From: Janthinobacterium sp. TND4EL3
GTDB lineage: Bacteria > Pseudomonadota > Gammaproteobacteria > Burkholderiales > Burkholderiaceae_D
NCBI RefSeq assembly: GCF_900156175.1
Contig: NZ_FTMV01000004.1
Coordinates: 1-64,000 of the forward strand
Direction: 5' to 3'
DNA length: 64,000 nucleotides
The position numbers and the translations under genes are program-made. The notes beneath the pieces were generated by a model. That model worked only from the letters and a program-made list of their open reading frames with translations. It did not search any database and was not told where the DNA came from. Shown here one piece after another: positions 35,543 through 45,527 of this stretch; within the stretch, counting starts at the first letter, position 1; the number at the start of each line of letters is the position of its first letter.

Positions 35543-37057
35543 ATGACGGCACGCCTGGAATTACACGACATCAGCAAACGCTATCCGTCCGTGGTAGCCA
35601 ATGACGGCATCGGCCTCACCGTCGAGCCGGGGCAGATCCACGCCGTGCTCGGCGAAAACGGCGCCGGCAAATCGACCTTGATGAAAATCATCTATGGCGC
35701 CGTGCAGCCCGACGGCGGCCGCATCGTGTGGAATGGCCGCGAGGTCGAGATCGCCACCCCGTCGGCTGCGCGCGCGCTCGGCATCGCCATGGTGTTCCAG
35801 CACTTTTCCCTGTTCGACACTTTGACGGTCACGGAAAACATCGCCCTCGGTTTGCCCGCAGGCACCAACATGGCGGAGCTGGCGCAGCGCATCGAAGACA
35901 CAGCGCGCCAGTACGGCCTGGACCTGGAACCGCAGCGCCACGTGCATACGCTGTCCGTGGGCGAATGCCAGCGCGTGGAGATCGTGCGCGCCCTGCTGGC
36001 CAAGCCGCAACTGCTGATCCTCGATGAACCGACGTCCGTGCTGACGCCGGGCGCCGTGGAAAAACTGTTTATGACCTTGCGCCAGCTGGCGGCTGAAGGT
36101 TGCAGCATCCTGTACATCAGCCACAAGCTCGACGAAATCCGCGCCCTGTGCCACACGTGCACGGTGGTGCGTGCCGGCAAGAACGCGGGCGTGTGCGACC
36201 CCACCCGGGAATCGGCGGCCAGCCTGTCGCGCATGATGATAGGCGCCGAGCCGCCCGCCATCACGCGCGTGGCGCGCACGCCCGGTGCAGCCATGTTGAG
36301 CGTGCGCAATCTGGATTTGCCGAAGAGCCATCCGTTCGCCACGCAGTTGACGGACATCCATTTCGACGTGCGTGCGGGAGAGATCGTCGGCATCGCGGGC
36401 GTGTCCGGCAATGGCCAGCAGGAATTGCTGGCGGCCCTGTCGGGCGAGGACTTGCGCGCGGCCCCGGCCAGCATCGTGCTCAACGGCACGCCTGCCGGCC
36501 GCCTGCCGCCGGGCCGCCGGCGCGCCCTCGGCTTCGGCTTCGTGCCGGAGGAGCGGCTGGGACGCGGTGCCGTGCCCGACATGGGACTGGCCGACAACGT
36601 GCTGCTGAGCTTGCAGACGCCGGCCACCATCCGCCACGGCTTCGTGCGCCACAAGGTCATCGCGCAGCGGGCGGCCGCCATCATCGCCCGCTTCCAGGTG
36701 AAGGCGGGCGGGCCGCAGGCGCTGGCCCGCAGCCTGTCGGGCGGCAACTTGCAGAAATACATAGTCGGACGCGAAGTCATGCGCGAACCGACGGTGCTGG
36801 TGGTGGCGCAGCCGACCTGGGGCGTGGACGTGGGCGCGGCCGCGCAAATCCGCGCCGAACTGCTGGCGCTGCGCGACGCGGGTTGCGCGCTGCTGGTCGT
36901 GTCGGAAGAACTCGATGAATTGTTCGAGATCAGCGACCGCCTGCTGGTGATGGCGAAAGGAAAAATTTCACCGTCCGTCGACGTGGGCGAGGCCAGCGTG
37001 GATCTTGTGGGGCAATGGATGAGCGGGCTGTGGCCGCAGGAGGTTGCCCATGGCTAA
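35543..37057 (+). CDS. Nucleoside ABC transporter, duplicated ATPase subunit
   Basis: 504 residues from ATG 35543 (MTARLELHDISKRYPS); an ATG at 35507 is an alternative. There are two tandem ABC modules. The first has Walker A GENGAGKST, Q-loop VFQHF, signature LSVGECQRVEI and Walker B LLILDEPTSVLTP. The second has a degenerate Walker A (GVSGNGQQE), signature LSGGNLQKYIVGRE and VVAQPTWGVDVGA, normal for the sugar/nucleoside (RbsA-like, BMP-linked) class. It overlaps the first permease gene by 8 nt. It powers the importer made of the next three genes. Confidence 0.93.
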   Translation: MTARLELHDISKRYPSVVANDGIGLTVEPGQIHAVLGENGAGKSTLMKIIYGAVQPDGGRIVWNGREVEIATPSAARALGIAMVFQHFSLFDTLTVTENIALGLPAGTNMAELAQRIEDTARQYGLDLEPQRHVHTLSVGECQRVEIVRALLAKPQLLILDEPTSVLTPGAVEKLFMTLRQLAAEGCSILYISHKLDEIRALCHTCTVVRAGKNAGVCDPTRESAASLSRMMIGAEPPAITRVARTPGAAMLSVRNLDLPKSHPFATQLTDIHFDVRAGEIVGIAGVSGNGQQELLAALSGEDLRAAPASIVLNGTPAGRLPPGRRRALGFGFVPEERLGRGAVPDMGLADNVLLSLQTPATIRHGFVRHKVIAQRAAAIIARFQVKAGGPQALARSLSGGNLQKYIVGREVMREPTVLVVAQPTWGVDVGAAAQIRAELLALRDAGCALLVVSEELDELFEISDRLLVMAKGKISPSVDVGEASVDLVGQWMSGLWPQEVAHG

Positions 37058-38126
37058 GCTTGCCTTGCGCCTGGAAGCCCGTCCGACGCCGTCCCGCCTG
37101 ATGTCGTGGCTGTCGCCCGTGCTGGCCGTGCTGCTGACCGTGCTGTGCGGCGCGCTGCTGTTTGTTGCGCTGGGACACGATCCGTTGGCGGGACTGGCCG
37201 TGTTCTTCGTCGAACCGTTGCGCGACGCGCACGGCTGGTCCGAGCTGGGCATTAAAGTCGCGCCCCTGCTCTTGATCGCCGTCGGCCTGGCTATTTGTTT
37301 CCGCGCCAACATCTACAACATCGGCGCGGAAGGGCAGCTGACCCTGGGCGCCATCTGCGGCGGCGCGGCGGCCCTGTACCTGGACGATGGCGTGGGGAGT
37401 ACTGCCGTCATCGGCATATCCCTGCTGGCCGGCATGGCGGGCGGCATGGCGTGGGCGGGCCTGGTGGCGTGGCTGCGCGACCGCTACAATGCCAGCGAAA
37501 TCCTCGTCTCGCTGATGCTCGTCTACATCGCCCAATTGCTGCTCAGCTATCTCGTGTACGGCGTGCTGCGCGACCCGGAAGGCTTCAACTTCCCTCAGTC
37601 GAAACTGCTGTCGGACGGCTTGCTGCTGCCGATGGTGATCAGCGATACGCGCTTGCACGTCGGCATCGTCTTTGCCTTGCTGGCCTCGCTGGGCGGCTGG
37701 CTGTATCTGTCGCGCAGCATTTCCGGCTTCCGCCTGCGCGTGGGCGGCATGGCGCCCGCCGCCGCCCGCTATGCGGGCTTTTCCTCGCGCAAGACCTTAT
37801 GGTCGTCGATGCTGATCTGCGGCGCCCTGTCCGGCCTGGCCGGCGTGTGCGAAGTGCTGGGGCCGATGGGGCAGCTGACGCCCACGGTCTCGCCCGGCTA
37901 CGGCTTTGCCGCCATCATCGTCGCCTTCGTGGGGCGGCTGCATCCGGTCGGCGTGATTTTTTCCAGCTTCGTCATGGCCCTGTTCTATATCGGCGGCGAA
38001 CTGGCGCAATCGCGCCTCGGCTTGCCCAGCGCCATCACCGGCGTGTTCCAGGGCATCCTGCTGTTTGCCTTGCTCGCTTGCGATGTGTTGATCCAATACA
38101 AACTGCGCTGGAGGAAACATGGATAA
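37050..38126 (+). CDS. Nucleoside ABC transporter permease 1
   Basis: 358 residues from ATG 37050 (ribosome binding site AGGAGG). The polytopic protein of the BPD_transp_2 family shows ICFRANIYNIGAEGQLTLGAICGG, the conserved region of the BMP-linked permeases, and PGYGFAAIIVAFVGRLHPVG near the end. It overlaps the ATPase and second permease genes by 8 nt each, indicating tight operon coupling. The inner-membrane channel half pairs with the 309-residue permease. Confidence 0.92.
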   Translation: MAKLALRLEARPTPSRLMSWLSPVLAVLLTVLCGALLFVALGHDPLAGLAVFFVEPLRDAHGWSELGIKVAPLLLIAVGLAICFRANIYNIGAEGQLTLGAICGGAAALYLDDGVGSTAVIGISLLAGMAGGMAWAGLVAWLRDRYNASEILVSLMLVYIAQLLLSYLVYGVLRDPEGFNFPQSKLLSDGLLLPMVISDTRLHVGIVFALLASLGGWLYLSRSISGFRLRVGGMAPAAARYAGFSSRKTLWSSMLICGALSGLAGVCEVLGPMGQLTPTVSPGYGFAAIIVAFVGRLHPVGVIFSSFVMALFYIGGELAQSRLGLPSAITGVFQGILLFALLACDVLIQYKLRWRKHG

Positions 38127-39048
38127 CCTGGCCCTGACGATCGCGCCCTTGATCGCCGCCAGCATCAACGCGGGCACGCCGCTGATGCTCGCCGCCCTCG
38201 GTTTATTGGTGAATGAAAAAGCGGGCGTGGTGAACCTGGGCGCGGAAGGCATGATGCTGGTCTCGGCCATCACGGGCTTTGCCGTGGCCGTCAACACGGG
38301 CAGCCCCACCTTGGGCTTCCTGGCGGGGGCGGGCGCCAGCATGGTGCTGTCCGGCTTCTTTGCCTGGCTGACCGTGTGGCTGGGCACGAACCAGTATGCG
38401 ACGGGCCTGGCTTTATCGCTGTTCGGCGCGGGCGCGTCCACGTACATCGGCCTGAAGTACGTGGGCAACAGCCTGCACAACGGCCGTTTCGGCATCCCAG
38501 TATTGGAAGACATTCCCGTGCTGGGGCCGGCCCTGTTCCGCCAGCATCCGATGGTGTATCTGTCGCTCTTGCTGTGCGTGGCCATCGCCTGGTTCCTGTA
38601 CCGCACGCGGGCAGGCCTGGTGCTGCGCGCCGTGGGCGAGTCGCCGGCGTCCGCGCATGCGCTCGGTTATCCCGTGCGGCGCATCCGCCTGGCGGCCGTG
38701 CTGTTCGGCGGCGCCTGCTGCGGCCTGGCCGGCGCCTTTTTATCGCTCGTGTACACGCCGCTGTGGGTCGAGGGCATGGTGGCGGGGCGCGGATGGATTG
38801 CGCTGGCGCTGACCACGTTTGCCACCTGGCGCCCGGCGCGCGTGGTGGGTGGCGCCTATCTGTTCGGTGGCATCACGATTTTGACTTTCCACGCGCAGGC
38901 GCTGGGCGTGCCCATCGCCTCGCAACTGCTGTCGATGCTGCCCTACGTGGCAGCCATCGTCGTGCTGGTGCTGATCTCCAGCAATGCCAATTACATCAAG
39001 CTCAACATGCCCGCTTCGCTGGGGAAAAATTTCAATCCCGGAAATTAA
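38119..39048 (+). CDS. Nucleoside ABC transporter permease 2
   Basis: 309 residues, BPD_transp_2 family. NEKAGVVNLGAEGMMLVSAITGF is the diagnostic segment, followed by multiple transmembrane helices and WLGTNQYATGLALSLFG. Together with permease 1 it forms the heteromeric membrane channel. The start codon lies within the previous gene's last codons (8-nt overlap). The BMP binding-protein gene starts 21 nt downstream. Confidence 0.92.
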   Translation: MDNLALTIAPLIAASINAGTPLMLAALGLLVNEKAGVVNLGAEGMMLVSAITGFAVAVNTGSPTLGFLAGAGASMVLSGFFAWLTVWLGTNQYATGLALSLFGAGASTYIGLKYVGNSLHNGRFGIPVLEDIPVLGPALFRQHPMVYLSLLLCVAIAWFLYRTRAGLVLRAVGESPASAHALGYPVRRIRLAAVLFGGACCGLAGAFLSLVYTPLWVEGMVAGRGWIALALTTFATWRPARVVGGAYLFGGITILTFHAQALGVPIASQLLSMLPYVAAIVVLVLISSNANYIKLNMPASLGKNFNPGN

Positions 39049-39069
39049 TCACTCACCACAAGGAAAACC

Positions 39070-40155
39070 ATGTCCAAGAAACTATTGTGCGCCGCCGTCT
39101 GCAGTGTTGTTTTGATGCCCGTCATGCCTGCCATGGCCGCCGCACCGGCCACCGTTCCGCTGAACGTCGGCTTCGTGTATATCAGCCCCATCGGCGACGC
39201 AGGCTGGACCACCCAGCACGATCAGGCGCGCAAGGAAATGGAAAAGGCGCTGGGCAACAAGATCACCACCAAGTTTGTGGAAAACGTGCCGGAGAGCGCC
39301 GATGCCGAGCGCGTGATCCGCGACCTGGCGCAAACGGGCAGCAAGCTGGTGATCACGACCTCGTTCGGCTACATGAATCCCACCTTGAAAGTGGCGAAGC
39401 AGTTTCCTAACGTGAAGTTCATTCATTTGACGGGCTACAAGACGGCGCCCAACGTGGCCAACACGAATGCCCGTTTCTACGAGGGCCGCTACCTGGCCGG
39501 CGTGCTGGCAGGCAAGATGAGCAAGACCCATGTGGCCGGCTACGTGGCGGCGTTTCCCATCCCGGAAGTGTTGCAGGGAGTCAACGCCTTCACGCGCGGC
39601 ATGCGCAGCGTCGATCCCAAGGCGGAAGTCAAAGTGGTATGGGTCAATAGCTGGTTTGACCCGGGCAAGGAACGCGACGCGGCCATCACCCTGATCGGCC
39701 AGGGCGCCGACGTGGTCACCCACCACACGGACTCGACGGCCGTGGTGCAGGCGGCGGAAGAGAAGGGCAAGTATGCGATCGCCTACCACTCGGACATGAA
39801 AAAGTACGGGCCGAAGGCGCAACTGGCCGCCGTCACCCACCATTGGGGCGAGTACTACACGAAGCAGGCGCAGGCCGTGCTGGACGGCACGTGGAAGTCC
39901 AGCAGCACCTGGGGCGGCATCAAGGATGGCATGGTCAAGCTGGAAGGCATCAACGCTGCCGTGCCGGCCGACGTGAAACAGTTTGTATTGGCGCGCGAGA
40001 AAGACTTGGTTGCCGGCAAGCTCAATCCTTTCAGCGCACCGATCAAGGATAACGATGGCAAGGTGCGCCTGGACAAAGGCGTGCTGGACGATGCGGCGCT
40101 GACGAAGATGGATTATTTTGTCGAAGGCGTAGCGGGTAAAGTTTCCGGAAAGTAA
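39070..40155 (+). CDS. BMP-family nucleoside-binding protein
   Basis: 361 residues. The signal peptide is KKLLCAAVCSVVLMPVMPAMAA; no lipobox Cys lies at the cleavage site, so it is a soluble periplasmic protein. The BMP/Med fold shows VGFVYISPIGDAGWTTQHDQARKEME, ENVPESADAERVIRDLAQTG, FIHLTGYKTAPNV and GADVVTHHTDSTA. It captures nucleosides or purine bases and delivers them to the permeases. The ribosome binding site AAGGAAA precedes ATG 39070. It completes the four-gene operon. Confidence 0.92.
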   Translation: MSKKLLCAAVCSVVLMPVMPAMAAAPATVPLNVGFVYISPIGDAGWTTQHDQARKEMEKALGNKITTKFVENVPESADAERVIRDLAQTGSKLVITTSFGYMNPTLKVAKQFPNVKFIHLTGYKTAPNVANTNARFYEGRYLAGVLAGKMSKTHVAGYVAAFPIPEVLQGVNAFTRGMRSVDPKAEVKVVWVNSWFDPGKERDAAITLIGQGADVVTHHTDSTAVVQAAEEKGKYAIAYHSDMKKYGPKAQLAAVTHHWGEYYTKQAQAVLDGTWKSSSTWGGIKDGMVKLEGINAAVPADVKQFVLAREKDLVAGKLNPFSAPIKDNDGKVRLDKGVLDDAALTKMDYFVEGVAGKVSGK

Positions 40156-40199
40156 TGGACTGCGCATAAACTTGCTGTAATATTGCCGGAATCGGGAGC

Positions 40200-40225
40200 C
40201 GGGCCGGGAGCGCATTCCCGGCCCA
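40200..40225 (+). terminator. GC-rich hairpin after BMP operon
   Basis: GGGCCGGGA-GCGCAT-TCCCGGCCC, perfect 9-bp stem. No T run follows, so it may be a Rho-dependent or mRNA-stabilising hairpin and not an intrinsic terminator. Confidence 0.45.
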
Positions 40226-40268
40226 TCCACACAGCAGAGCCTGAACAGGCCCGTACCGGAGATGACCC

Positions 40269-41105
40269 ATGGACAGACTGGAAGTATTCAAGATTATCGC
40301 GCTGCAAGCGAGCAAGGGTGAGCTGACCTTCCCCGCCAACGTCAAGGCCACCTTGAAGCTGCAGGAAGCGCTGGACGATCCCGAGTGCCACATCGAAGCG
40401 GCCGCCCGCATGGTCATGGCCGAGCCGCTGCTGTCGGCGCGGGTCGTGGCCTTGGCCAACTCGGCCGCCTATAACCGTTCCGGCAATGAAATCGCCAATG
40501 TGCGCGCAGCCGTCTCGCGCCTGGGCTTTGCCACATTGAAATCGATGGTGGCGTCCGTCATCGTGCGCCAGCTGGGCAGCCAGATCACGGACCCGCAATT
40601 GCGCGCCAAGGCGGCCAGGCTGTGGGAGCACACGGCCCATGTGGCCGCGCTGAGCCAGGTCATCGCCCGGAAAGTCACGCATGTGGACGTGGAAACGGCG
40701 ATGTTCGCCGCCATCGTGCATGAAGTGGGCGGTTTCTATTTGCTGTCGCGCGCCGAGGAGTATCCTGGTTTGCTCGACGACAACACCGAAGACTGGATCG
40801 AATACGGCGAAAAACTGATCGGCCGCGGCGTGCTGCGCCAGCTGCAAGTGCCCGACATGGTCTTGCAGGCCGTGGAAGGCATGTGGCACGGCGGCAGCCC
40901 GTTCCCGCCCCGCACCCTGGGCGCGACCCTGGTGCTGGCCAACGACCTGTCGCCCGTCGGCTCGCCCCTGCACCCGCCGGAAAGCGCCGCGCGGCGCCAG
41001 GCCGCCGCGAAGATCGATTTCGGCATCGGTGGCAGCACCTTGCACACGATACTCGAGGAATCGGCCGAGGAGATCGAATCCCTGGCGGCCGCCCTGCTCG
41101 TGTAA
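40269..41105 (+). CDS. HDOD-domain signalling protein
   Basis: 278 residues, almost entirely one HDOD domain: PANVKATLKLQEALDDPECHIEAAARMVMAEPLLSARVVALANSAAYNR, AVSRLGFATLKSMV and FAAIVHEVGGFYLL (HD-like residues degenerate, as in HDOD). HDOD proteins act as non-catalytic signalling modules linked to c-di-GMP, chemotaxis or stress output. There is no fused GGDEF/EAL or receiver domain. It is monocistronic and ends in a strong terminator. Confidence 0.85.
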   Translation: MDRLEVFKIIALQASKGELTFPANVKATLKLQEALDDPECHIEAAARMVMAEPLLSARVVALANSAAYNRSGNEIANVRAAVSRLGFATLKSMVASVIVRQLGSQITDPQLRAKAARLWEHTAHVAALSQVIARKVTHVDVETAMFAAIVHEVGGFYLLSRAEEYPGLLDDNTEDWIEYGEKLIGRGVLRQLQVPDMVLQAVEGMWHGGSPFPPRTLGATLVLANDLSPVGSPLHPPESAARRQAAAKIDFGIGGSTLHTILEESAEEIESLAAALLV

Positions 41106-41121
41106 ATTACTCCGCGATGAC

Positions 41122-41151
41122 ATCCCCGCCCTGGCCGCGGGGATTTTTTTC
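41122..41151 (+). terminator. Rho-independent terminator of HDOD gene
   Basis: ATCCCCGC (41122-41129), 7-nt loop, GCGGGGAT (41137-41144), then a run of T. Confidence 0.88.
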
Positions 41152-41242
41152 GTCCGCATTTTGATGCATCTTTCCCCATGGCATACAATCGCCGGCCCGG
41201 CCATCCGCCGGACTGAATGTCTCCTCTTACCCAAAGGATCTT

Positions 41243-42865
41243 ATGCAGAAGCTGTTTTCTTCCCTCGCCCTGACGGCGCTGGCGTTTTCCGCCCAAGCCG
41301 CTACCAGTTTGCCCGTGGTGCAGGAAGCGCCCTTGCGCGCCCACCTGGCCTTCCTGTCCAACGATTTATTGGAAGGCCGGGGCACGGGCCAGCGGGGCGC
41401 CGACCTGACGGTGGCCTACCTGGAAACCCAGGCGCAGATGGCCGGATTGAAACCCGTGCGCGGCAACAGCTACCGCCAGAGCGTGCAGATCGCCGGCGTG
41501 AAGTCGCTGCCTGCCGAGAGCAGCCTGCAGGCGGTGGCGGGCGGCAAGGCCGTGCCGCTGGCGTTCGGCCCCGACTGGGTGTGGGCCACGGGCGACTCCG
41601 TTGCCGCGCACACCTTCGACGCACCGCTCGTGTTCGTCGGCTACGGCATCACGGCGCCGGAAGAGGGCTGGAACGATTTCAAGGGCGCCGATGTCAAAAA
41701 CAAGATCGTCGTCATGATGGTCAACGACCCGCAGCCCACTACCGCCGAGCCGAACCGCTTTGCTGGCAAGGCGCTCACTTATTACGGCCGCTGGACGTAT
41801 AAATTCGAGGAAGCCAAACGCCAGGGCGCGGCGGGCGTCTTGCTGATCCACACGAAACCGTCGGCCTCGTACGACTGGAGCGTCGTGCAGAACAGCTGGA
41901 GCGGCAGCGAACGTTTTCAACTGGCAGACCGCACGGCCGGCACGCCCCTGCAGGGCTGGATCGCGGAAGACGCGGCGCGGCGCCTGTTTGCTGCCGGCGG
42001 ACAGGACCTGGACGCCTTGCGCGCCAAGGCCGAAAGCAAGGATTTCCAGGCCGTCGCCTTGAACGCCAAGTTGTCGGGAGACATGAAATCGGCCGTGCGC
42101 AAGGTGGAGCAGTTCAATATCGCCGGCATGGTGCAGGGTACCGACCCGGCATTGAAAGATGAAGCCGTCATCTACAGCGGCCACTGGGACCACCTGGGCA
42201 AGCAGGGTAAGGATGACGAAAAAGCTGGCGACACCATCTACAACGGCGCCGTCGACAACGCCTCGGGCACGGCCGGCTTGCTGGCCATGGCGCAGGAAGC
42301 CGTGAAAAAGCCGGCAAAACGCACGCAGATCTTCCTGTGGGTGGCCGCCGAAGAGCAGGGGCTATTGGGCAGCGCCGCCTACGCGGCCGATCCGCTGTGG
42401 CCTTTGGACAAGACGGCTGCCGCCCTGAATCTGGACAGCCTGAACTTCGTGGGCGCCACGCATGACATCGGCGCGCAGGGCAGCGAGCGTACGGAGCTGG
42501 GAGCGATGGCGGCGGCAACGGCCAAAGCCATGGGCATGCACATTGCTGCCGCGCGTCCCGACCTGGCCGGCGGTTATTTCCGCAGCGACCATTTCAGCTT
42601 TGCCAAGGCGGGCGTGCCCGCGTTTTCCATCAATGGCGGACGCGAGTACATCAAGGACGTGGCCGCATCGAAAGCCAAGGCGGCCGCCTACGGCCCCCGC
42701 TACCATCAGGTGACCGATGAGTACGACGCCAGCTGGGATCTGTCCGGCATGACGCAGCAGGCGCAATTTACCTTGAACCTGGGGCAGGTCGTGGCGAATG
42801 CGGCGAAGATGCCGGCCTGGAAGGCGGGCGATGCATTCGGCAAGGCACGCGGGCAGGCGAAGTAA
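41243..42865 (+). CDS. Secreted M28-family metallopeptidase with PA-like insert
   Basis: 540 residues with signal peptide QKLFSSLALTALAFSAQA. A protease-associated-type region (~110-250) includes FVGYGITAPEEGWNDFKGADVKNKIVVM. The M28 catalytic domain has zinc ligands in IYSGHWDHLGK (His), NGAVDNASGTAG (Asp), WVAAEEQGLLGS (Glu-Glu), LNLDSLNF (Asp) and GGYFRSDHFSFAKAGVP (His). It is a periplasmic or secreted aminopeptidase of the di-zinc type. It is monocistronic and shares a bidirectional terminator with the convergent MFS gene. Confidence 0.93.
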   Translation: MQKLFSSLALTALAFSAQAATSLPVVQEAPLRAHLAFLSNDLLEGRGTGQRGADLTVAYLETQAQMAGLKPVRGNSYRQSVQIAGVKSLPAESSLQAVAGGKAVPLAFGPDWVWATGDSVAAHTFDAPLVFVGYGITAPEEGWNDFKGADVKNKIVVMMVNDPQPTTAEPNRFAGKALTYYGRWTYKFEEAKRQGAAGVLLIHTKPSASYDWSVVQNSWSGSERFQLADRTAGTPLQGWIAEDAARRLFAAGGQDLDALRAKAESKDFQAVALNAKLSGDMKSAVRKVEQFNIAGMVQGTDPALKDEAVIYSGHWDHLGKQGKDDEKAGDTIYNGAVDNASGTAGLLAMAQEAVKKPAKRTQIFLWVAAEEQGLLGSAAYAADPLWPLDKTAAALNLDSLNFVGATHDIGAQGSERTELGAMAAATAKAMGMHIAAARPDLAGGYFRSDHFSFAKAGVPAFSINGGREYIKDVAASKAKAAAYGPRYHQVTDEYDASWDLSGMTQQAQFTLNLGQVVANAAKMPAWKAGDAFGKARGQAK

Positions 42866-42880
42866 CTGTCCCGGCATAAA

Positions 42881-42909
42881 AAAAACCGCTCAATCTTGAG
42901 CGGTCTTTT
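42881..42909. terminator. Bidirectional terminator
   Basis: ACCGCTCA-ATCT-TGAGCGGT with an A run on the left and CTTTTT on the right, between convergent genes ending at 42865 and 42915. Confidence 0.88.
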
Positions 42910-42914
42910 TCGTC

Positions 42915-44141
42915 TCAGCTCGCCCGTTCCAGCCGGCGCTGCGCGTGCCGGTACTTGCTCCACACCAGCAGCATCAGCAGGGGCATGGCGCCGCCCACCA
43001 TGCACAGGGCGGGCCAGCCGCCGGCGGCAAAGCTGGCGCTGGCCAGGGCCGAACCGGCCGAGGCGCCGATGAAGCCACCCGCGATGAAGACGGTGGTGAC
43101 CCTTGCCCGCGCATGCGGCGCCAGTTTATAGATGATGGATTGGTGCGTTACTTGCAGGCCCATCACGCCCATGTCCAGCAGGACGATGCCGATCAACAGC
43201 AGTACCAGCGAATGGGCGCCAAAGCCGATCAAGGCCCAGCCCGCGATCGAGGCGACGGCCAGCAGCCAGGTCGCCTGGCGCGCATAGCCGCGGTCGGCCA
43301 TGCGGCCCGCCGTGTTCGCGGCAAAGGCGCCCGTGGCGCCCGCCAGGCCGAACAGGCCGATCTGCATTTCCGAATAGTGATACGGCGCGCCGCTGAGCAG
43401 GAAGGTCAGGCCCGTCCAGAACACGCTGAAGGTGCCCAGGCCCAGGCCCGAGAACAGGGCGCGCTGGCGCAGCAAGGGTTCCTGGCGGATGATGTCGGCC
43501 AGCGAAGCCATCAGCTTGCCGTATTGCAGCTTGCCGCGTGGCGCCTCGTTGGGCAGGATGCGGCGCAGCATGACGAGCAGGGCGGCCACGACGATGGCGG
43601 CCAGCACGTAGACGGTGCGCCAGCCGCCGCTGATCTGCGACACGGTGCCGGACACGGTACGCGCCAGCAAGATGCCCAATAATAAACCCGTCATGACGGT
43701 GCCTACCATGCGGCCCCGGCTGTGGTCGGGGGCATAGGACGCCACCATGGCCGTGACGACCATCAAGGCGCTGGCCGTGATCCCCATCAAGACGCTGGCG
43801 ATGGCAAAGACGATAATATTCTGGCTGGTAGCGGCCAGCAGCAGGGCGCCGATCTTGGCGACGAGCATCCACGTCAGCAGGTGGCGGCGGTTCAGCACGT
43901 CACTGAGGGGCACGAGGAAGACGATGCCCAGCACATAGCCGATCTGCGTGGCCGTGACCAGGTAGCCCGCTTGCGGCACGCTCACGCCAAACGAGGCGGC
44001 CAGCATGGACGTGAGCGGCTGCACGTAATACAGGCTGGCGACGAGCACGCCGGCGGACAGGGCGAACAACAGGATGCGGGTGGAGCTCAGCAGGGCGCTG
44101 GCATCGAGGGAAGAGGGGGCGGCGGGAACAGCTGGTTTCAT
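42915..44141 (-). CDS. MFS transporter (drug-efflux type)
   Basis: 408 residues from the ATG at 44139-44141 (MKPAVPAAPSSLDASALL). Twelve hydrophobic segments; the N-half has LYYVQPLTSMLAASFGVSVPQAGYLVTATQIGY and the loop motif LSDVLNRRHLL. The Y-Y-x-Q-P-L start of TM1 is shared with the YnfM/Bcr-like subfamily of DHA1 exporters. Efflux of small drugs or metabolites is likely; the substrate is unknown. It is divergent from nothing and convergent with the M28 gene, and no regulator is adjacent. Confidence 0.88.
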   Translation of the reverse strand: MKPAVPAAPSSLDASALLSSTRILLFALSAGVLVASLYYVQPLTSMLAASFGVSVPQAGYLVTATQIGYVLGIVFLVPLSDVLNRRHLLTWMLVAKIGALLLAATSQNIIVFAIASVLMGITASALMVVTAMVASYAPDHSRGRMVGTVMTGLLLGILLARTVSGTVSQISGGWRTVYVLAAIVVAALLVMLRRILPNEAPRGKLQYGKLMASLADIIRQEPLLRQRALFSGLGLGTFSVFWTGLTFLLSGAPYHYSEMQIGLFGLAGATGAFAANTAGRMADRGYARQATWLLAVASIAGWALIGFGAHSLVLLLIGIVLLDMGVMGLQVTHQSIIYKLAPHARARVTTVFIAGGFIGASAGSALASASFAAGGWPALCMVGGAMPLLMLLVWSKYRHAQRRLERAS

Positions 44142-44240
44142 GCGATACAACTTTCTTGGAATGATGCTTTTGGATGAGCATGATAGCGGGGCTGCGTCGT
44201 TCTTGCCGGGCGCGGCCGTTTTTGCTATTGGGCGTGAGCA

Positions 44241-44273
44241 AAAAAATCCCGGCGATCGTTGCCGACGGCCGGG
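44241..44273 (-). terminator. Terminator of LLM oxidoreductase gene
   Basis: On the minus strand CCCGGC...GCCGGG stem (44248-44273) is followed by ATTTTTTT, about 40 nt after the stop. Confidence 0.75.
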
Positions 44274-44312
44274 AAAAGGGTATTTGGGGAAATACCGGGA
44301 GAGACAGTGAAG

Positions 44313-45311
44313 TTACTGCGCGCGCGCCAGCTCCGCATGCACCTGCGCCGTGATTTCATACGAGCGCAGCCGGTGCTGGTGCTCGAAGATCTGCGAGGTG
44401 ATCATCAGTTCGTCGGCGCCCGTTTCGGCGATGAAGGAAGCCATCTTCGCCTTCACCGTGTCCGGTGCGCCGATGGCCGTGCACGACAGCACGGAGTCGA
44501 GCATGGCGCGTTCCTGCGGGCCCAGTTGCTCCAGGTAGCCGGGCACGGGCGGCTGCAAGCGCGACGGTCGGCCCGTGCGCAGGTTGACGAAGGCTTGCTG
44601 CATCGACGTGGCGCGCAGGTGCGCCTCGGCATCTGTGTCGGCGGCGAAGACATTAAAACCCAGCATCACGTACGGTTTCGCCAATTGCTTCGACGGCTTG
44701 AAGTGCTCGCGGTAATACGCCACGGCTTGCATCATCATCTGCGGCGCGAAGTGCGAGGCGAACGCATATGGCAAGCCCAGGTGGGCGGCCAGCTGGGCGC
44801 CGAACAGGCTGGACCCCAGTATCCACACGGGCACTTTCGCACCCTTGCCGGGCACGGCCAGCACGCGCTGGCGCGGCTCGTCGGACATGTAGTCGATCAA
44901 TTCCAGCACGTCCTGCGGAAACTGTTCCGCGTCGGATTGCAGGTCGCGGCGCAGGGCGCGCGCCGTCGTCTGGTCTGAGCCGGGTGCGCGGCCCAGGCCC
45001 AGGTCGATGCGGCCCGGATGCAGCGCTTCCAGGGTGCCGAACTGTTCCGCGATGACCAGCGGCGAGTGGTTCGGCAGCATGACGCCGCCCGCGCCCACGC
45101 GGATGGTCTTGGTGCCGGCCGCCACATGGGCGATCACGACAGCCGTGGCGGCGCTGGCGATGCCGGGCATGCCGTGGTGTTCGGCCAGCCAGTAGCGGTT
45201 GTAGCCCCAGCGTTCGCCGTGCTGCGCCAGGTCCAGCGTGTTCTTGAACGACTGGCTGGCGTTGCTGCCTTCGGCGATGGGGGCGAGGTCGAGTATGGAA
45301 AATGGAATCAT
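44313..45311 (-). CDS. Luciferase-like (LLM) flavin oxidoreductase
   Basis: 332 residues from the ATG at 45309-45311 ([22 protein letters not shown]). It belongs to the luciferase-like monooxygenase family of the YhbW/MsnO8 type: [65 protein letters not shown] and [29 protein letters not shown]. These segments form the flavin pocket of the TIM barrel. It is cytoplasmic and uses FMNH2; the physiological substrate is unknown. Single-gene unit. Confidence 0.92.
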   Translation of the reverse strand: MIPFSILDLAPIAEGSNASQSFKNTLDLAQHGERWGYNRYWLAEHHGMPGIASAATAVVIAHVAAGTKTIRVGAGGVMLPNHSPLVIAEQFGTLEALHPGRIDLGLGRAPGSDQTTARALRRDLQSDAEQFPQDVLELIDYMSDEPRQRVLAVPGKGAKVPVWILGSSLFGAQLAAHLGLPYAFASHFAPQMMMQAVAYYREHFKPSKQLAKPYVMLGFNVFAADTDAEAHLRATSMQQAFVNLRTGRPSRLQPPVPGYLEQLGPQERAMLDSVLSCTAIGAPDTVKAKMASFIAETGADELMITSQIFEHQHRLRSYEITAQVHAELARAQ

Positions 45312-45527
45312 GGTAGCGATATCGGGACGTGGTGGAAAATCACAATGGACGATTTGTCTATCCCCTGACGCGGGCAGGGTCACCCATGACGGCGTGGCGG
45401 GGAAGACAGGCTGGGCACATGATAATGCGAATCGGGAATTTGCGTACTGATCGGTAAAAAACTCATGTTGATTGGAAAGCGGGCAGGGGAATGCTAGAGT
45501 GGCTTTCCCTATTTCATGTGCCGCCCC

